A stretch of DNA of 8,641 bases, taken from positions 1 through 8,641 of the forward strand of contig CAMPIX010000045.1 in the NCBI GenBank assembly GCA_946886565.1, read 5' to 3'. Numbering within the stretch: the stretch's first letter is position 1; the number at the start of each line of letters is the position of its first letter. Positions 1 through 7,777 of this stretch are shown one piece after another. The position numbers were made by a program, and so were the translations under genes. A model generated the notes under the pieces. The model saw only the letters and a list, made by a program, of their open reading frames with translations, did not search any database and was not told the origin of the DNA. This DNA is from an uncultured Altererythrobacter sp. (lineage in GTDB: Bacteria > Pseudomonadota > Alphaproteobacteria > Sphingomonadales > Sphingomonadaceae).

Positions 1-770
1 CCAACTGCCTCAACTTCGCCAATCCGCAGCGGCCCGAGATCATGGCCCAGCTCACGGGCTGCCTCGAAGGCATGGGCGACGCCTGCCGCGCGCTCGACTT
101 CCCGATCGTAAGCGGCAACGTCTCGCTTTACAACGAGAGCAAGGCGACCGGCGGCGGCAGCGCGATCCTGCCGACCCCCGCAATCGGCGGGGTGGGCGTG
201 CTCGAGGATTATGCCAAGAGCGCCCGGATCGGCTTCAAGGAACGCGGTCATGTCATCTGGATCATCGGCGCAAAGGAACTCGCGCGAGAACTCGGGCAAT
301 CGCTTTGGTTGAGAGAAGTGCGCGGGCTGGAAGCGGGTGCGCCACCGCTCGTCGATCTGCCGCACGAGAGACGCACCGGCGACTTCATCCGGCGGCTGAT
401 CGCCGATGGTCTGATTGGCGCTGTCCACGACATTTCCGATGGTGGGATGCTCGTCGCGATCGCGGAAATGGCGCTCGCGGGCGAACTTGGAGCGGAAATC
501 TGTCTCGATGATGCAAACCCGACCGAGACCAGCTTCGCAGCGGCTCACTTTGGTGAGGGTCAAGGCCGTTATGTCGTCACGACTGATGGAACGGTGAATC
601 TTCGAGAGCTCGCGGAAACCTCAGGCACCACAGCAACGATGATCGGGACGACTGGCTTCAAGTCAGACGATGATGAAGGGATTCTTTGCGAGGCAAGCGA
701 CAGCTTCGTATCCCTCGCCGACCTGCGCGAAGCCCACCAGCGCTTCTTCCGCGAGTGGATGGAGGACTAG
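1..770 (+). CDS. purL: Phosphoribosylformylglycinamidine synthase II (C-terminal part)
   Basis: This is the 3' end of purL, cut by the window edge; the codon frame begins at base 3. The large FGAM synthase subunit converts FGAR to FGAM with ATP and glutamine-derived ammonia, the fourth step of purine synthesis in the cytoplasm. The visible part opens with NCLNFANPQRPEIM, a PurL signature, followed by the conserved SGNVSLYNES stretch. Further on come the HDISDGGM motif near 424-447 and the usual AIR-synthase-type C-terminal fold. The protein ends FFREWMED with a TAG at 768-770, a normal PurL terminus. About 256 residues are visible of a family that is usually 720-740 long, so roughly two thirds lies upstream. 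Bases around 590-690 look more AT-rich than the neighbouring genes, but the frame is intact. The next gene starts 18 nt downstream and may be cotranscribed. Confidence 0.96.
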   Translation, partial: NCLNFANPQRPEIMAQLTGCLEGMGDACRALDFPIVSGNVSLYNESKATGGGSAILPTPAIGGVGVLEDYAKSARIGFKERGHVIWIIGAKELARELGQSLWLREVRGLEAGAPPLVDLPHERRTGDFIRRLIADGLIGAVHDISDGGMLVAIAEMALAGELGAEICLDDANPTETSFAAAHFGEGQGRYVVTTDGTVNLRELAETSGTTATMIGTTGFKSDDDEGILCEASDSFVSLADLREAHQRFFREWMED

Positions 771-788
771 CTCCTCGGGGAGACCGGA

Positions 789-1271
789 ATGGCGCGTACG
801 ATCCTGCTGGCCTGGCTTATCGCCGGCACGCTCGACATCTTCTCCGCCTTCGTCTTCGCCGGAATGGCAGGCGTCACGCCCACGCAAGTGCTGCAATTCG
901 TCGCCAGCGGGCCGTTCGGCGACGCGATGTACGAGAGTGCCGCCGGGGCGCCGCTCGGGCTGCTGGTCCATTTCGCGATCATGCTAGCGATGGCCGCGGC
1001 CTACGTCGCGATCGCGCCGCGCTTCCCCGCGACGCTGCGCCACCCGATCGTCGCCGGGCTGCTCTACGGCCTGCTGCTGTGGGTGATCATGTACTGGCTG
1101 GTCCGCCCGCTGCGCTGGCCCCAGTACTGGCCGCCCGCGACCTGGGACGGCGAGACCGCCGGGGCGGTGGCATGGAGCATCGGCAACCAGCTCTTCTCCC
1201 ACTGCGTGCTGGTCGGCATCCCGATCGCGTGGATCGCCGCGCGGGGCCGACCCGCGTTGCAGCAGGAATAA
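789..1271 (+). CDS. Small four-helix membrane protein of unknown function
   Basis: This encodes 160 residues with four predicted membrane helices, roughly residues 4-26, 54-76, 86-106 and 126-150. I do not recognise a named family with certainty; the first helix (AGTLDIFSAFVFAGM) and the GPFGDAMY region resemble unannotated YagU-like inner-membrane proteins. There is no signal peptide distinct from helix 1. A Trp/Pro/Arg-rich loop (RPLRWPQYWPPATW, residues 106-119) lies between helices 3 and 4. The ATG at 789 is supported by GGGGAG at 778-783, a good ribosome-binding distance away. The gene begins 18 nt after purL, so it is probably read through from purL, although a functional link to purine synthesis cannot be inferred. 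Codon use is GC-rich like the rest of the window. Its 3' end faces the broken coq4 gene across a palindromic repeat. The coding assignment is firm; the function is unknown. Confidence 0.82.
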   Translation: MARTILLAWLIAGTLDIFSAFVFAGMAGVTPTQVLQFVASGPFGDAMYESAAGAPLGLLVHFAIMLAMAAAYVAIAPRFPATLRHPIVAGLLYGLLLWVIMYWLVRPLRWPQYWPPATWDGETAGAVAWSIGNQLFSHCVLVGIPIAWIAARGRPALQQE

Positions 1272-1277
1272 ATCCCA

Positions 1278-1360
1278 CTCCGTTCGTGTCGAGCGAAGGC
1301 CGTAGTCGAGACACCATGCGTTGCGCCAGCGTGTCTCGACTGCGCTCGACACGAACGGAG
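1278..1360. repeat. Interspersed palindromic repeat (imperfect hairpin)
   Basis: The left arm 1278-1314 and right arm 1331-1360 are inverted copies around a 16-nt spacer. They match from CTCCGTTCGTGTCGAGCG inward to AGTCGAGACAC, except that the left arm has AAGGCCGT where the right-arm complement has a single C, a 7-nt bulge. It begins 6 nt after the stop of the membrane-protein gene and ends about 30 nt from the end of the convergent coq4 remnant. It could therefore act as a two-way terminator or RNA-stabilising hairpin. I recall this CGTTCGTGTCGAG-type palindrome as a dispersed intergenic element in sphingomonad genomes, but no second copy of this type is in the window. Confidence 0.8.
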
Positions 1361-1390
1361 GGGGCGAAACAATTGGCAGTCTAGGGCGCG

Positions 1391-2255
1391 CTATGCCGCC
1401 AGCTTCTTCGCCATCGTCTTGCCGAGCAGGTCGTAGGGATCGATGCCCTCGCTGCGCCAGACTTCGTGGCAGCGCTCGTACCAGACCGGCTCGGTGATGT
1501 TCAGCATGGCGCGGGCCTCGGCCAGATCCATCGCCAGCAGTTCGCGGATCGGCATTTCGATGATCGGCGGGCACGTCTTGCCCAGCCGATGCGCCTCGCG
1601 CACCGCGCGGTAAACCGGGGCCCGGCTCCTGACCTGCTTCCTAATGTTCATCGCGCCGGCATAGCCGAGCAGCAGATGCCCGTGGCTCGGGCTCTGGCCG
1701 TGGGTGAACAGCAGCACGCACTGTTCGCCGAGCGCGTCGCGGCCGTAGCCGGTGAGCACGTGCATCAGATCGTGCGTGTCGCGCTGGCGGAAGCCGTACC
1801 ATTCGACGAGGTCGCCGTATTTCGGGCGCCCGATCTTCTCCGATTCGGCAACTAGCCCCGCCGCGCTCAACCCCTCGCGCCGCATGAACGCGACATAGGC
1901 GTGCGCCACGCTGCCCGCGGGAAGCTTCAGCAGGCGTGATCGTCGAGGATGGGCGGCAGGAACGGCTCGCTCGCACGCAGCGCCTCGCCGCGCTCGCTCA
2001 GCGTCAGCGCGGCTCGCCGCGCTCGCTCAGCGTCAGCGCGCGGGCGCGCGGGAGGAAGGTCTTCGCCGGCAACGCCTCGTAGATGTGGAAGACCTGTTCG
2101 GTGTCCTCCTTGTCCTTGATCAGCTCGCGGAAATGATGAAGCGCCTTGCGCACCTCGCGCTTCGGCTGCGGCCGCGCGGCACTGCGGAACACAGTTCCGT
2201 CGCTGGCGCAGGCAGCGTGCGGATCGGCGGAGGGCAAGGTCTGGAGCTCGGTCAT
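1391..2255 (-). pseudogene. coq4: Coq4-family ubiquinone biosynthesis protein, disrupted by two frame lesions
   Basis: On the minus strand the gene starts at ATG 2255 (MTELQTLPSAD), preceded by AGAGGA at a good ribosome-binding distance, and should end at TAG 1391. Coq4 proteins assist ubiquinone biosynthesis and in bacteria are usually single ORFs. The downstream part holds the family's metal-binding signature HDxxH-x11-E (HDLMH to GE, about 1774-1724). The reading frame breaks twice. First, a tandem duplication with a 29-nt period (1984-2040) shifts the frame after ALTLSERGE and gives a TGA at 2004-2006; collapsing one copy restores LTLSERGEALRASEPFLPP. Second, near 1930-1935 the frame shifts again between ILDDHA and LKLPAGSVAHAYV, consistent with loss of one base. 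Net +28 is not a multiple of three, so the lesions do not cancel. Repaired, the protein would be about 278 residues. A GTG at 1909 could in principle restart the 3' part but lacks a ribosome-binding site. A real pseudogene is likely; sequencing or assembly error is the alternative. Confidence 0.85.
1984..2040. repeat. Tandem duplication inside coq4 (29-nt period)
   Basis: Bases 1984-2011 recur exactly at 2013-2040, giving 28 identical bases at a 29-nt period. With three further matches on the left (1980-1982 versus 2009-2011) the repeat is 31 of 32, the single difference being 1983 C versus 2012 G. Both copies read LTLSERGE on the minus strand but in different frames. A period that is not a multiple of three explains the premature stop at 2004-2006. 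The near identity points to a recent slippage or duplication event. Confidence 0.93.
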
Positions 2256-2272
2256 CGCTTCGGATCCTCTAC

Positions 2273-2291
2273 TGACATGGCTGTCAATATA
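2273..2291 (-). promoter_or_regulatory. Candidate operator palindrome and -10 upstream of coq4
   Basis: TGACA (2273-2277), TGGC, TGTCA (2282-2286) is a perfect inverted repeat with a 4-nt spacer, 17 nt upstream of the coq4 ATG. On the minus strand it directly follows TATATT (2291-2286), a plausible -10 box. A poor -35 (such as TTTCAA) lies about 15 nt further upstream. The shape and position suit a dimeric repressor, possibly TetR-type, but no regulator gene is in the window. Promoter and operator are inferences; the palindrome is seen directly. Confidence 0.4.
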
Positions 2292-2321
2292 CCGATAGGT
2301 TGCAAATTGAAAGTGATTAAT

Positions 2322-2340
2322 CCTCCCCGTTCCGGGGAGG
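2322..2340. repeat. Short perfect hairpin between serB and coq4
   Basis: CCTCCCCG, loop TTC, CGGGGAGG is an 8-bp perfect stem beginning 7 nt beyond the serB stop on the minus strand. The sequence after it on that strand (ATTAATCAC) has no clear U-run, so it is a weak intrinsic terminator at best. I recall CCTCCCCGTTCCGGGGAGG-like motifs as recurrent intergenic elements in sphingomonads. It may stabilise the serB 3' end or separate serB from coq4 transcription. Confidence 0.6.
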
Positions 2341-2347
2341 AACTTGC

Positions 2348-3232
2348 CTACCGGCTCACCCACTCCTCGCGCGGAACACCGAGCAAATCGAGCACCGCGG
2401 TCAGGTCACCGCGGTCGATCCAGCCGTCGGCCGCCGCGCGCGCCCTGGGCTTGGCGCGGTAGGCGAGGCCCCAGGTCGCGGCCTCGAGCATCGGGATATC
2501 GTTCGCGCCGTCGCCGGTCGCCAGGCTGGTGGCCTCGGCGCCGAGCTGCGCGACTTCCTCGACCAGCACGCGCCGCTTGACCGAACTGTCGGTGATCGCG
2601 CCCGCGAGCGCGCCGGTCAGCTTGCCCTCGGCCACCGCGAGCCGGTTGCCGACCACATGCTCGAACCCGATGTCCGCGGCCAGCGGGTCGGCGAAATGGT
2701 GGAACCCGCCGGTCACCAGTACAGTGCGGCATCCCTTGGCCTTGAGCGTGGCGACGAGCGTCTTCGCGCCCTCGACCGGACGAATCCGCTCGGCGAGACA
2801 GGTCCCGATCGCGTCTTCGGACAGCCCGGCGAGCAGCCCCACCCGCTCGGCCAGCGCGCTTGCGAAATCGAGCTCGCCCTGCATCGCGCGCTCGGTAATC
2901 GCGGCGACGCGATCCTTGAACCCGGCGAAATCGGCGAGCTCGTCGATGCACTCCTGCGCGATCATGGTCGAATCCATGTCCGACACGAACAGGTCGGGCA
3001 CCGCGAAATCGCGCGTCGAGACGAGCAGGTCGGCGGGCGCGAAATGCTCGTCGAGCACCCGGCGCAGCGCGGCTGCGTCGCCCTCGGGCAGGCCGATCTG
3101 GAGCACGTCGCCGCAGAAATCGAGCATCTGCGCCAGCGCCACGCGCATCCCCTCGCGCTCGAGCGCGGCTGTCGCGCGGTCGAGGCGCGTTTCCAGTCCT
3201 GCCGGGTCTGCTATCAGCCGGGCGATGAGCAC
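2348..3232 (-). CDS. serB: Phosphoserine phosphatase
   Basis: SerB dephosphorylates O-phosphoserine to L-serine, the last step of serine synthesis, in the cytoplasm. The HAD-superfamily motifs are all present. Motif I is DMDST at residues 85-89 (nucleophile D85, acid D87). Motif II is VTGGF at 173-177, where T174 stands where many SerB proteins have serine. Motif III is K219 with [10 protein letters not shown] at 240-249 (metal-binding D241 and D245). Residues 1-80 form the usual N-terminal ACT-like region. I chose the GTG at 3232 because GGAG lies 8 nt before it and the protein then opens [10 protein letters not shown], as SerB N-termini do; this gives 294 residues, typical for alphaproteobacteria. 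An in-frame extension to 3382 would run into miaA codons and is rejected. Its start abuts or overlaps the divergent miaA start, and the coq4 remnant lies 92 nt downstream on the same strand. Confidence 0.95.
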   Translation of the reverse strand: MLIARLIADPAGLETRLDRATAALEREGMRVALAQMLDFCGDVLQIGLPEGDAAALRRVLDEHFAPADLLVSTRDFAVPDLFVSDMDSTMIAQECIDELADFAGFKDRVAAITERAMQGELDFASALAERVGLLAGLSEDAIGTCLAERIRPVEGAKTLVATLKAKGCRTVLVTGGFHHFADPLAADIGFEHVVGNRLAVAEGKLTGALAGAITDSSVKRRVLVEEVAQLGAEATSLATGDGANDIPMLEAATWGLAYRAKPRARAAADGWIDRGDLTAVLDLLGVPREEWVSR

Positions 3233-4196
3233 CGATATGTCTCCGATTTCCAGCGGCGAGCGTGCGCCGCCAAAACTGCCGGTCGCGCTAATTGCAGGGC
3301 CGACCGCGAGCGGCAAGAGCGATCTGGCGGTGCGCTTGGCGCAAGCAGTGATCGCGCGCGGCCGGCCCGCGGCGGTGATCAACGCCGACAGCGCGCAGGT
3401 CTATGCCGACTTGCAGGTGCTCAGCGCGCGCCCTTCCGAAGAGGAAATGGCCGAAGTGCCGCACCGCCTGTTCGGTGATTGGGACGGGGCCGAAGCGTGT
3501 TCGGCGGCGGACTGGGCCGCGCGCGCGCTGGAGGCGATCGCAGCGCTCCACGCGCAAGGCGGCGTGCCGATCCTCGTCGGGGGAACCGGGCTCTACCTGC
3601 GTACGCTGCTCGACGGGATCGCGCCGGTGCCTCCGATCGACCCCGGTGTGCGCAAGACCGTCCGCGCACTGCCCGTGGCCGATGCGCACGCTGAACTCGC
3701 CAAGCTCGATCCCGAACGCGCCGCCGCGCTCTCGCCCTCGGACAGCACGCGCGTCGCGCGCGCGCTCGAGGTCGTGCGCTCGACCGGGCGGCGGCTCGCG
3801 CACTGGCAGGCGCGGCGCGAGGGCGGAATCGGCGGCCAGGTGGACCTGTATCCCCTCATCCTGCTGCCCGAGCGCGAATGGCTCTACGAACGCTGCGACC
3901 GGCGCTTCGCGGAGATGCTCGATGCGGGCGCAACGGAGGAGGTCGAGGCGCTGCTCGCCCGGCGGCTCGACCCGGCGCTGCCGGTCATGCGGGCCATCGG
4001 CGTTCGCGAGGTCGCGGGGTGGCTGAAAGGCGAACTTTCGCGCGAGGAAGCCATCGCCGCTGGACGGCAGGCCACACGCCGGTACGCCAAGCGGCAGTAC
4101 ACCTGGTTCCGCCGTCAGCCGCCGCAGGATTGGCCGCGCGCAGAACCCCAATGCAATTCGGTCGAGGATCGCTTCGAAAGATTATTACGCCAGTAG
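3225..4196 (+). CDS. miaA: tRNA dimethylallyltransferase
   Basis: MiaA transfers a dimethylallyl group to N6 of adenosine 37 in tRNAs reading codons that begin with U, which supports decoding fidelity. The P-loop GPTASGKS is at residues 25-32. It is followed by the DSAQVY substrate motif, the [13 protein letters not shown] segment, and AIGVREV where most homologues have AIGYKE or similar. The tRNA-contacting [14 protein letters not shown] is near the C-terminus. Length is 323 residues from ATG 3225, or 319 from ATG 3237; neither has a strong ribosome-binding site, so the start is uncertain. From 3225 the first codons overlap the serB GTG (3230-3232) on the other strand; from 3237 there is a 4-nt gap. 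Its own promoter must lie within serB. It ends only 3 nt before a TTGACA box that probably belongs to ilvB. Confidence 0.95.
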   Translation: MSTDMSPISSGERAPPKLPVALIAGPTASGKSDLAVRLAQAVIARGRPAAVINADSAQVYADLQVLSARPSEEEMAEVPHRLFGDWDGAEACSAADWAARALEAIAALHAQGGVPILVGGTGLYLRTLLDGIAPVPPIDPGVRKTVRALPVADAHAELAKLDPERAAALSPSDSTRVARALEVVRSTGRRLAHWQARREGGIGGQVDLYPLILLPEREWLYERCDRRFAEMLDAGATEEVEALLARRLDPALPVMRAIGVREVAGWLKGELSREEAIAAGRQATRRYAKRQYTWFRRQPPQDWPRAEPQCNSVEDRFERLLRQ

Positions 4197-4199
4197 GCG

Positions 4200-4228
4200 T
4201 TGACATATCATTTTCTGTCCCATAGGGA
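4200..4228 (+). promoter_or_regulatory. Candidate promoter for ilvBN
   Basis: TTGACA at 4200-4205 is a perfect -35 consensus, and TAGGGA at 4223-4228 lies 17 nt further on as a weak -10. It starts 3 nt after the miaA stop and about 100 nt before ilvB, and is more AT-rich than its surroundings. Transcription would begin near 4235, placing the 4248 hairpin within the first 20 nt of the transcript. I see no better promoter between here and ilvB. Confidence 0.5.
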
Positions 4229-4247
4229 GGGATCGTTGGAATTGAAA

Positions 4248-4276
4248 GACCCGGCGCGTCCCCCTCGCGCCGGGTC
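4248..4276 (+). promoter_or_regulatory. GC-rich leader hairpin before ilvB (terminator or attenuator)
   Basis: GACCCGGCGCG (4248-4258), a 7-nt loop, and CGCGCCGGGTC (4266-4276) form a perfect 11-bp stem, followed by GATTCGTTT, a weak T-rich tail. It could terminate miaA transcription. If the promoter at 4200 is real, it lies inside the ilvB leader and could act as an attenuator. The right arm CGCGCCGG can also pair with a second CCGGCGCG at 4286-4293, so two exclusive folds exist. No ATG-initiated leader peptide is present between 4200 and 4326, and no run of Val, Leu or Ile codons, so classical ribosome-sensing attenuation is not supported. Confidence 0.6.
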
Positions 4277-4326
4277 GATTCGTTTCCGGCGCGCATCGGG
4301 CAAACGCGAGAAGGAAGGAAGGCGAA

Positions 4327-6075
4327 ATGGCGGAGGAGCGCAGCGGCGCATCCATCCTGATCGAATGCCTGGTGCGCCAGGGGGTCGAATTCGTGTTCGG
4401 CTACCCCGGCGGCGCGGTGCTGCCGATCTACGACGAACTCTTCTCCCATCAGCGCATCCGCCACATTCTCGTCCGGCACGAGGCGGGCGCGGCGCACGCC
4501 GCCGAGGGCTACGCGCGCTCGACCGGCAAGCCCGGCGTGGTGCTCGTCACCTCGGGCCCCGGCGCGACCAACGCCGTCACCGGGATCGCCGACGCCTTCA
4601 TGGATTCGATCCCGCTGGTCGTCATCACCGGTCAGGTCGCGACCGCGCTGATCGGGACCGATGCGTTTCAGGAAGCCGATACGATCGGCATCACCCGCCA
4701 CTGCACCAAGCACAACTATCTGGTGAAGGACCCGACCCAGCTTCGCGCGACGATCGAGGAAGCGTTCCGCATCGCCACCACCGGGCGGCCCGGTCCGGTG
4801 CTGATCGACGTGCCCAAAGACGTTCAGGTCGCGCTGGCGAACTGGGGCGAACAGGACGACGCGCCGCTCGCCTCCGCGCGTTACGCGCCGCAGGTCGCGG
4901 GCGACGGCGATGCGATCGCGCAAGCGGTCGAGTTGCTCGCGGCGGCCGAGCGCCCGGTGCTCTACACCGGCGGCGGGGTGATCAACTCGGGGCCCCGCGC
5001 GAGCGAGCTGCTGCGCCGGTTGCAGGACCTGACCGGCGCGCCGGTCACCAGCACGCTCATGGGCCTCGGCGCGTTCCCCTCCGATCATCCCGACTGGCTC
5101 GGGATGCTCGGGATGCACGGAACCTACGAAGCCAACATGGCGATGAACCGCTGCGACGTGATGCTCTGCGTCGGCGCGCGGTTCGACGATCGCGTGACCG
5201 GCCGGCTCGACGCTTTCTCGCCTGATTCCAAAAAGATACACATCGATATCGACCGCAGCTCGATCAACAAGACGGTGCGCGCCGACCTGCCCATCCTCGG
5301 CGATTGCGCCGAAGTTCTCGGCCAGATCGTCGAGGCATGGGGCGATCGCCGCGCGCGCGACCTCGGCGAATGGAAGGCGCGCGTCGCGGGCTGGCGCGCG
5401 GTCGAATGCCTCGCCTACCCGCCGCACAAGTCCGAGATCATGCCGCAGAAGGCGGTCGAGCGTCTCTACGCCCTCACCCGCACCCGCGATCCGATCGTCT
5501 CGACCGAGGTCGGCCAGCATCAGATGTGGGCCGCGCAATATTTCGGCTTCACCGGCCCCAATCGCTGGCTCACGAGCGGCGGGCTCGGCACGATGGGCTA
5601 CGGCCTGCCCGCCGCGATCGGCGCGCAGCTCGGCAATCCGGACGCCCTCGTGATCGACATCGCGGGCGAGGCCTCGATCCAGATGAACATCCAGGAACTC
5701 GCCACCGCGAGCCAGTATCGCCTGCCGGTCAAGGTGTTCATCCTCAACAACGAATACATGGGCATGGTCCGCCAGTGGCAGGAACTGACCTACGAAAGCC
5801 GCTATTCGAACTCGAATTCGGACAGCCTGCCCGACTTCGTGAAGCTCGCCGAAGCCTATGGCTGGAAAGGCATCCGGATCGAGGACGAGGCCGGGCTGAA
5901 TGCGGGGATCGAGGCGATGATCGCGCACGACGGGCCGGTGATGGTCGACTGCATGGTGTCGAAGGAGGCGAACTGCTTCCCGATGATCCCCAGCGGCGCC
6001 GCGCACACCGAGATGCTGCTGTATGGCGACATGGTCAGCGGCACGATGGACGACGAAGCGAAGGCGCTGGTGTGA
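4327..6075 (+). CDS. ilvB: Acetolactate synthase, large (catalytic) subunit
   Basis: This ThDP enzyme condenses pyruvate with pyruvate or 2-oxobutyrate to give acetolactate or acetohydroxybutyrate, the first common step to valine, leucine and isoleucine. The 582 residues show the three-domain layout. The N-terminal PYR domain has [13 protein letters not shown] (25-37), catalytic E52 in RHEAGA, and [12 protein letters not shown]. The middle FAD-associated domain has [10 protein letters not shown]. The C-terminal PP domain has its ThDP/Mg motif as AGEAS (446-450) through NN (474-475). That motif reads GE-A rather than the textbook GDG; I recall the same variant in other alphaproteobacterial enzymes. 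The ATG at 4327 has a strong AGGAAGGAAGG just upstream. The TGA at 6073-6075 overlaps the ilvN ATG by one base, indicating translational coupling of the two subunits. The 4200-4326 leader probably controls it. Confidence 0.98.
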   Translation: MAEERSGASILIECLVRQGVEFVFGYPGGAVLPIYDELFSHQRIRHILVRHEAGAAHAAEGYARSTGKPGVVLVTSGPGATNAVTGIADAFMDSIPLVVITGQVATALIGTDAFQEADTIGITRHCTKHNYLVKDPTQLRATIEEAFRIATTGRPGPVLIDVPKDVQVALANWGEQDDAPLASARYAPQVAGDGDAIAQAVELLAAAERPVLYTGGGVINSGPRASELLRRLQDLTGAPVTSTLMGLGAFPSDHPDWLGMLGMHGTYEANMAMNRCDVMLCVGARFDDRVTGRLDAFSPDSKKIHIDIDRSSINKTVRADLPILGDCAEVLGQIVEAWGDRRARDLGEWKARVAGWRAVECLAYPPHKSEIMPQKAVERLYALTRTRDPIVSTEVGQHQMWAAQYFGFTGPNRWLTSGGLGTMGYGLPAAIGAQLGNPDALVIDIAGEASIQMNIQELATASQYRLPVKVFILNNEYMGMVRQWQELTYESRYSNSNSDSLPDFVKLAEAYGWKGIRIEDEAGLNAGIEAMIAHDGPVMVDCMVSKEANCFPMIPSGAAHTEMLLYGDMVSGTMDDEAKALV

Positions 6076-6590
6076 TGCATATCAAGCAGAACGAACCCCA
6101 GCGCCACGTACTGGCGATCACGGTCGACAACGAGGCGGGCATTCTCGCCAAGATCGCGGGGCTGTTCACCGCGCGCGGCTACAATATCGACAGCCTGACC
6201 GTGGCCGACATCACCGAGAACCACGCGGTCAGCCGGATCACGATCGTCACCAACGGTCCGCCGGCGGTGATCGACCAGATCCACGCGCAGCTCGACCGGT
6301 TGGTGCCGGTGCACAAGGTCGTCGACCTGACCGAGGAAGGCCCGCACGTCGAGCGCGAGCTGGCGCTGGTCAAGGTCGCGGGCACCGGCGAGAAGCGGGT
6401 CGAGGCGCTGCGCCTCGCCGACATCTTCCGCGCCCGCCCGGTCGACACCACCACCGAGAGCTTCATCTTCGAGATCACCGGCCCGCCGGAGAAAGTCGAC
6501 AGCTTCATCGGCCTGATGCGCGAGCTCGGGCTGGTCGAGGTCGGCCGCACCGGGATCGTCGGGATGATGCGCGGGGCCGAGGGAGCCTAA
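6075..6590 (+). CDS. ilvN: Acetolactate synthase, small (regulatory) subunit
   Basis: The small subunit activates IlvB and confers valine feedback inhibition. The 171 residues contain an N-terminal ACT domain (about 11-85) beginning HVLAITVDNEAGILAKIAGL, with NEAG at 19-22 around the expected allosteric site and the typical ARGYNIDSL. The second half (about 95-168) is the conserved C-terminal small-subunit domain, with ESFIFEITG and ending RTGIVGMMRG. The length is normal for the family (160-175). The start codon shares its A with the ilvB stop (TGATG at 6073-6077), so expression is expected to be coupled at near-equal stoichiometry. Some genomes call this gene ilvH; ilvN fits its pairing with ilvB. 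It is followed by a palindromic repeat and then ilvC. Confidence 0.97.
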   Translation: MHIKQNEPQRHVLAITVDNEAGILAKIAGLFTARGYNIDSLTVADITENHAVSRITIVTNGPPAVIDQIHAQLDRLVPVHKVVDLTEEGPHVERELALVKVAGTGEKRVEALRLADIFRARPVDTTTESFIFEITGPPEKVDSFIGLMRELGLVEVGRTGIVGMMRGAEGA

Positions 6591-6609
6591 GGCCACGCCA
6601 AGATTTTCT

Positions 6610-7739
<1,130 letters not shown>

Positions 7740-7777
7740 CGCCACTCTCTCCCGCGCATCATTCGAAGGGACGCGCC

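Noticed and set aside
1391..1909. A short intact Coq4 starting at GTG 1909
   Set aside because: The GTG is an internal valine of AGSVAHAYV, lacks a ribosome-binding site, and Coq4-like sequence continues upstream in other frames.
1984..2040. CRISPR-like direct repeat
   Set aside because: The two copies are adjacent with no spacer and lie inside a coding sequence, so it is a tandem duplication.
2529..3224. In-frame 5' extension of miaA across serB
   Set aside because: The extension translates to Ser/Arg-rich sequence antisense to serB; MiaA homology begins just before the P-loop.
3233..3382. serB start at 3382
   Set aside because: The extra 50 residues are antisense to the miaA P-loop region; GTG 3232 has GGAG upstream and the conserved N-terminus.
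3985..6006. 673-codon open frame on the minus strand opposite ilvB
   Set aside because: It is a shadow of the GC-rich ilvB codons: low-complexity Arg/Asp/His-rich translation, no domain, and full overlap with a certain gene.
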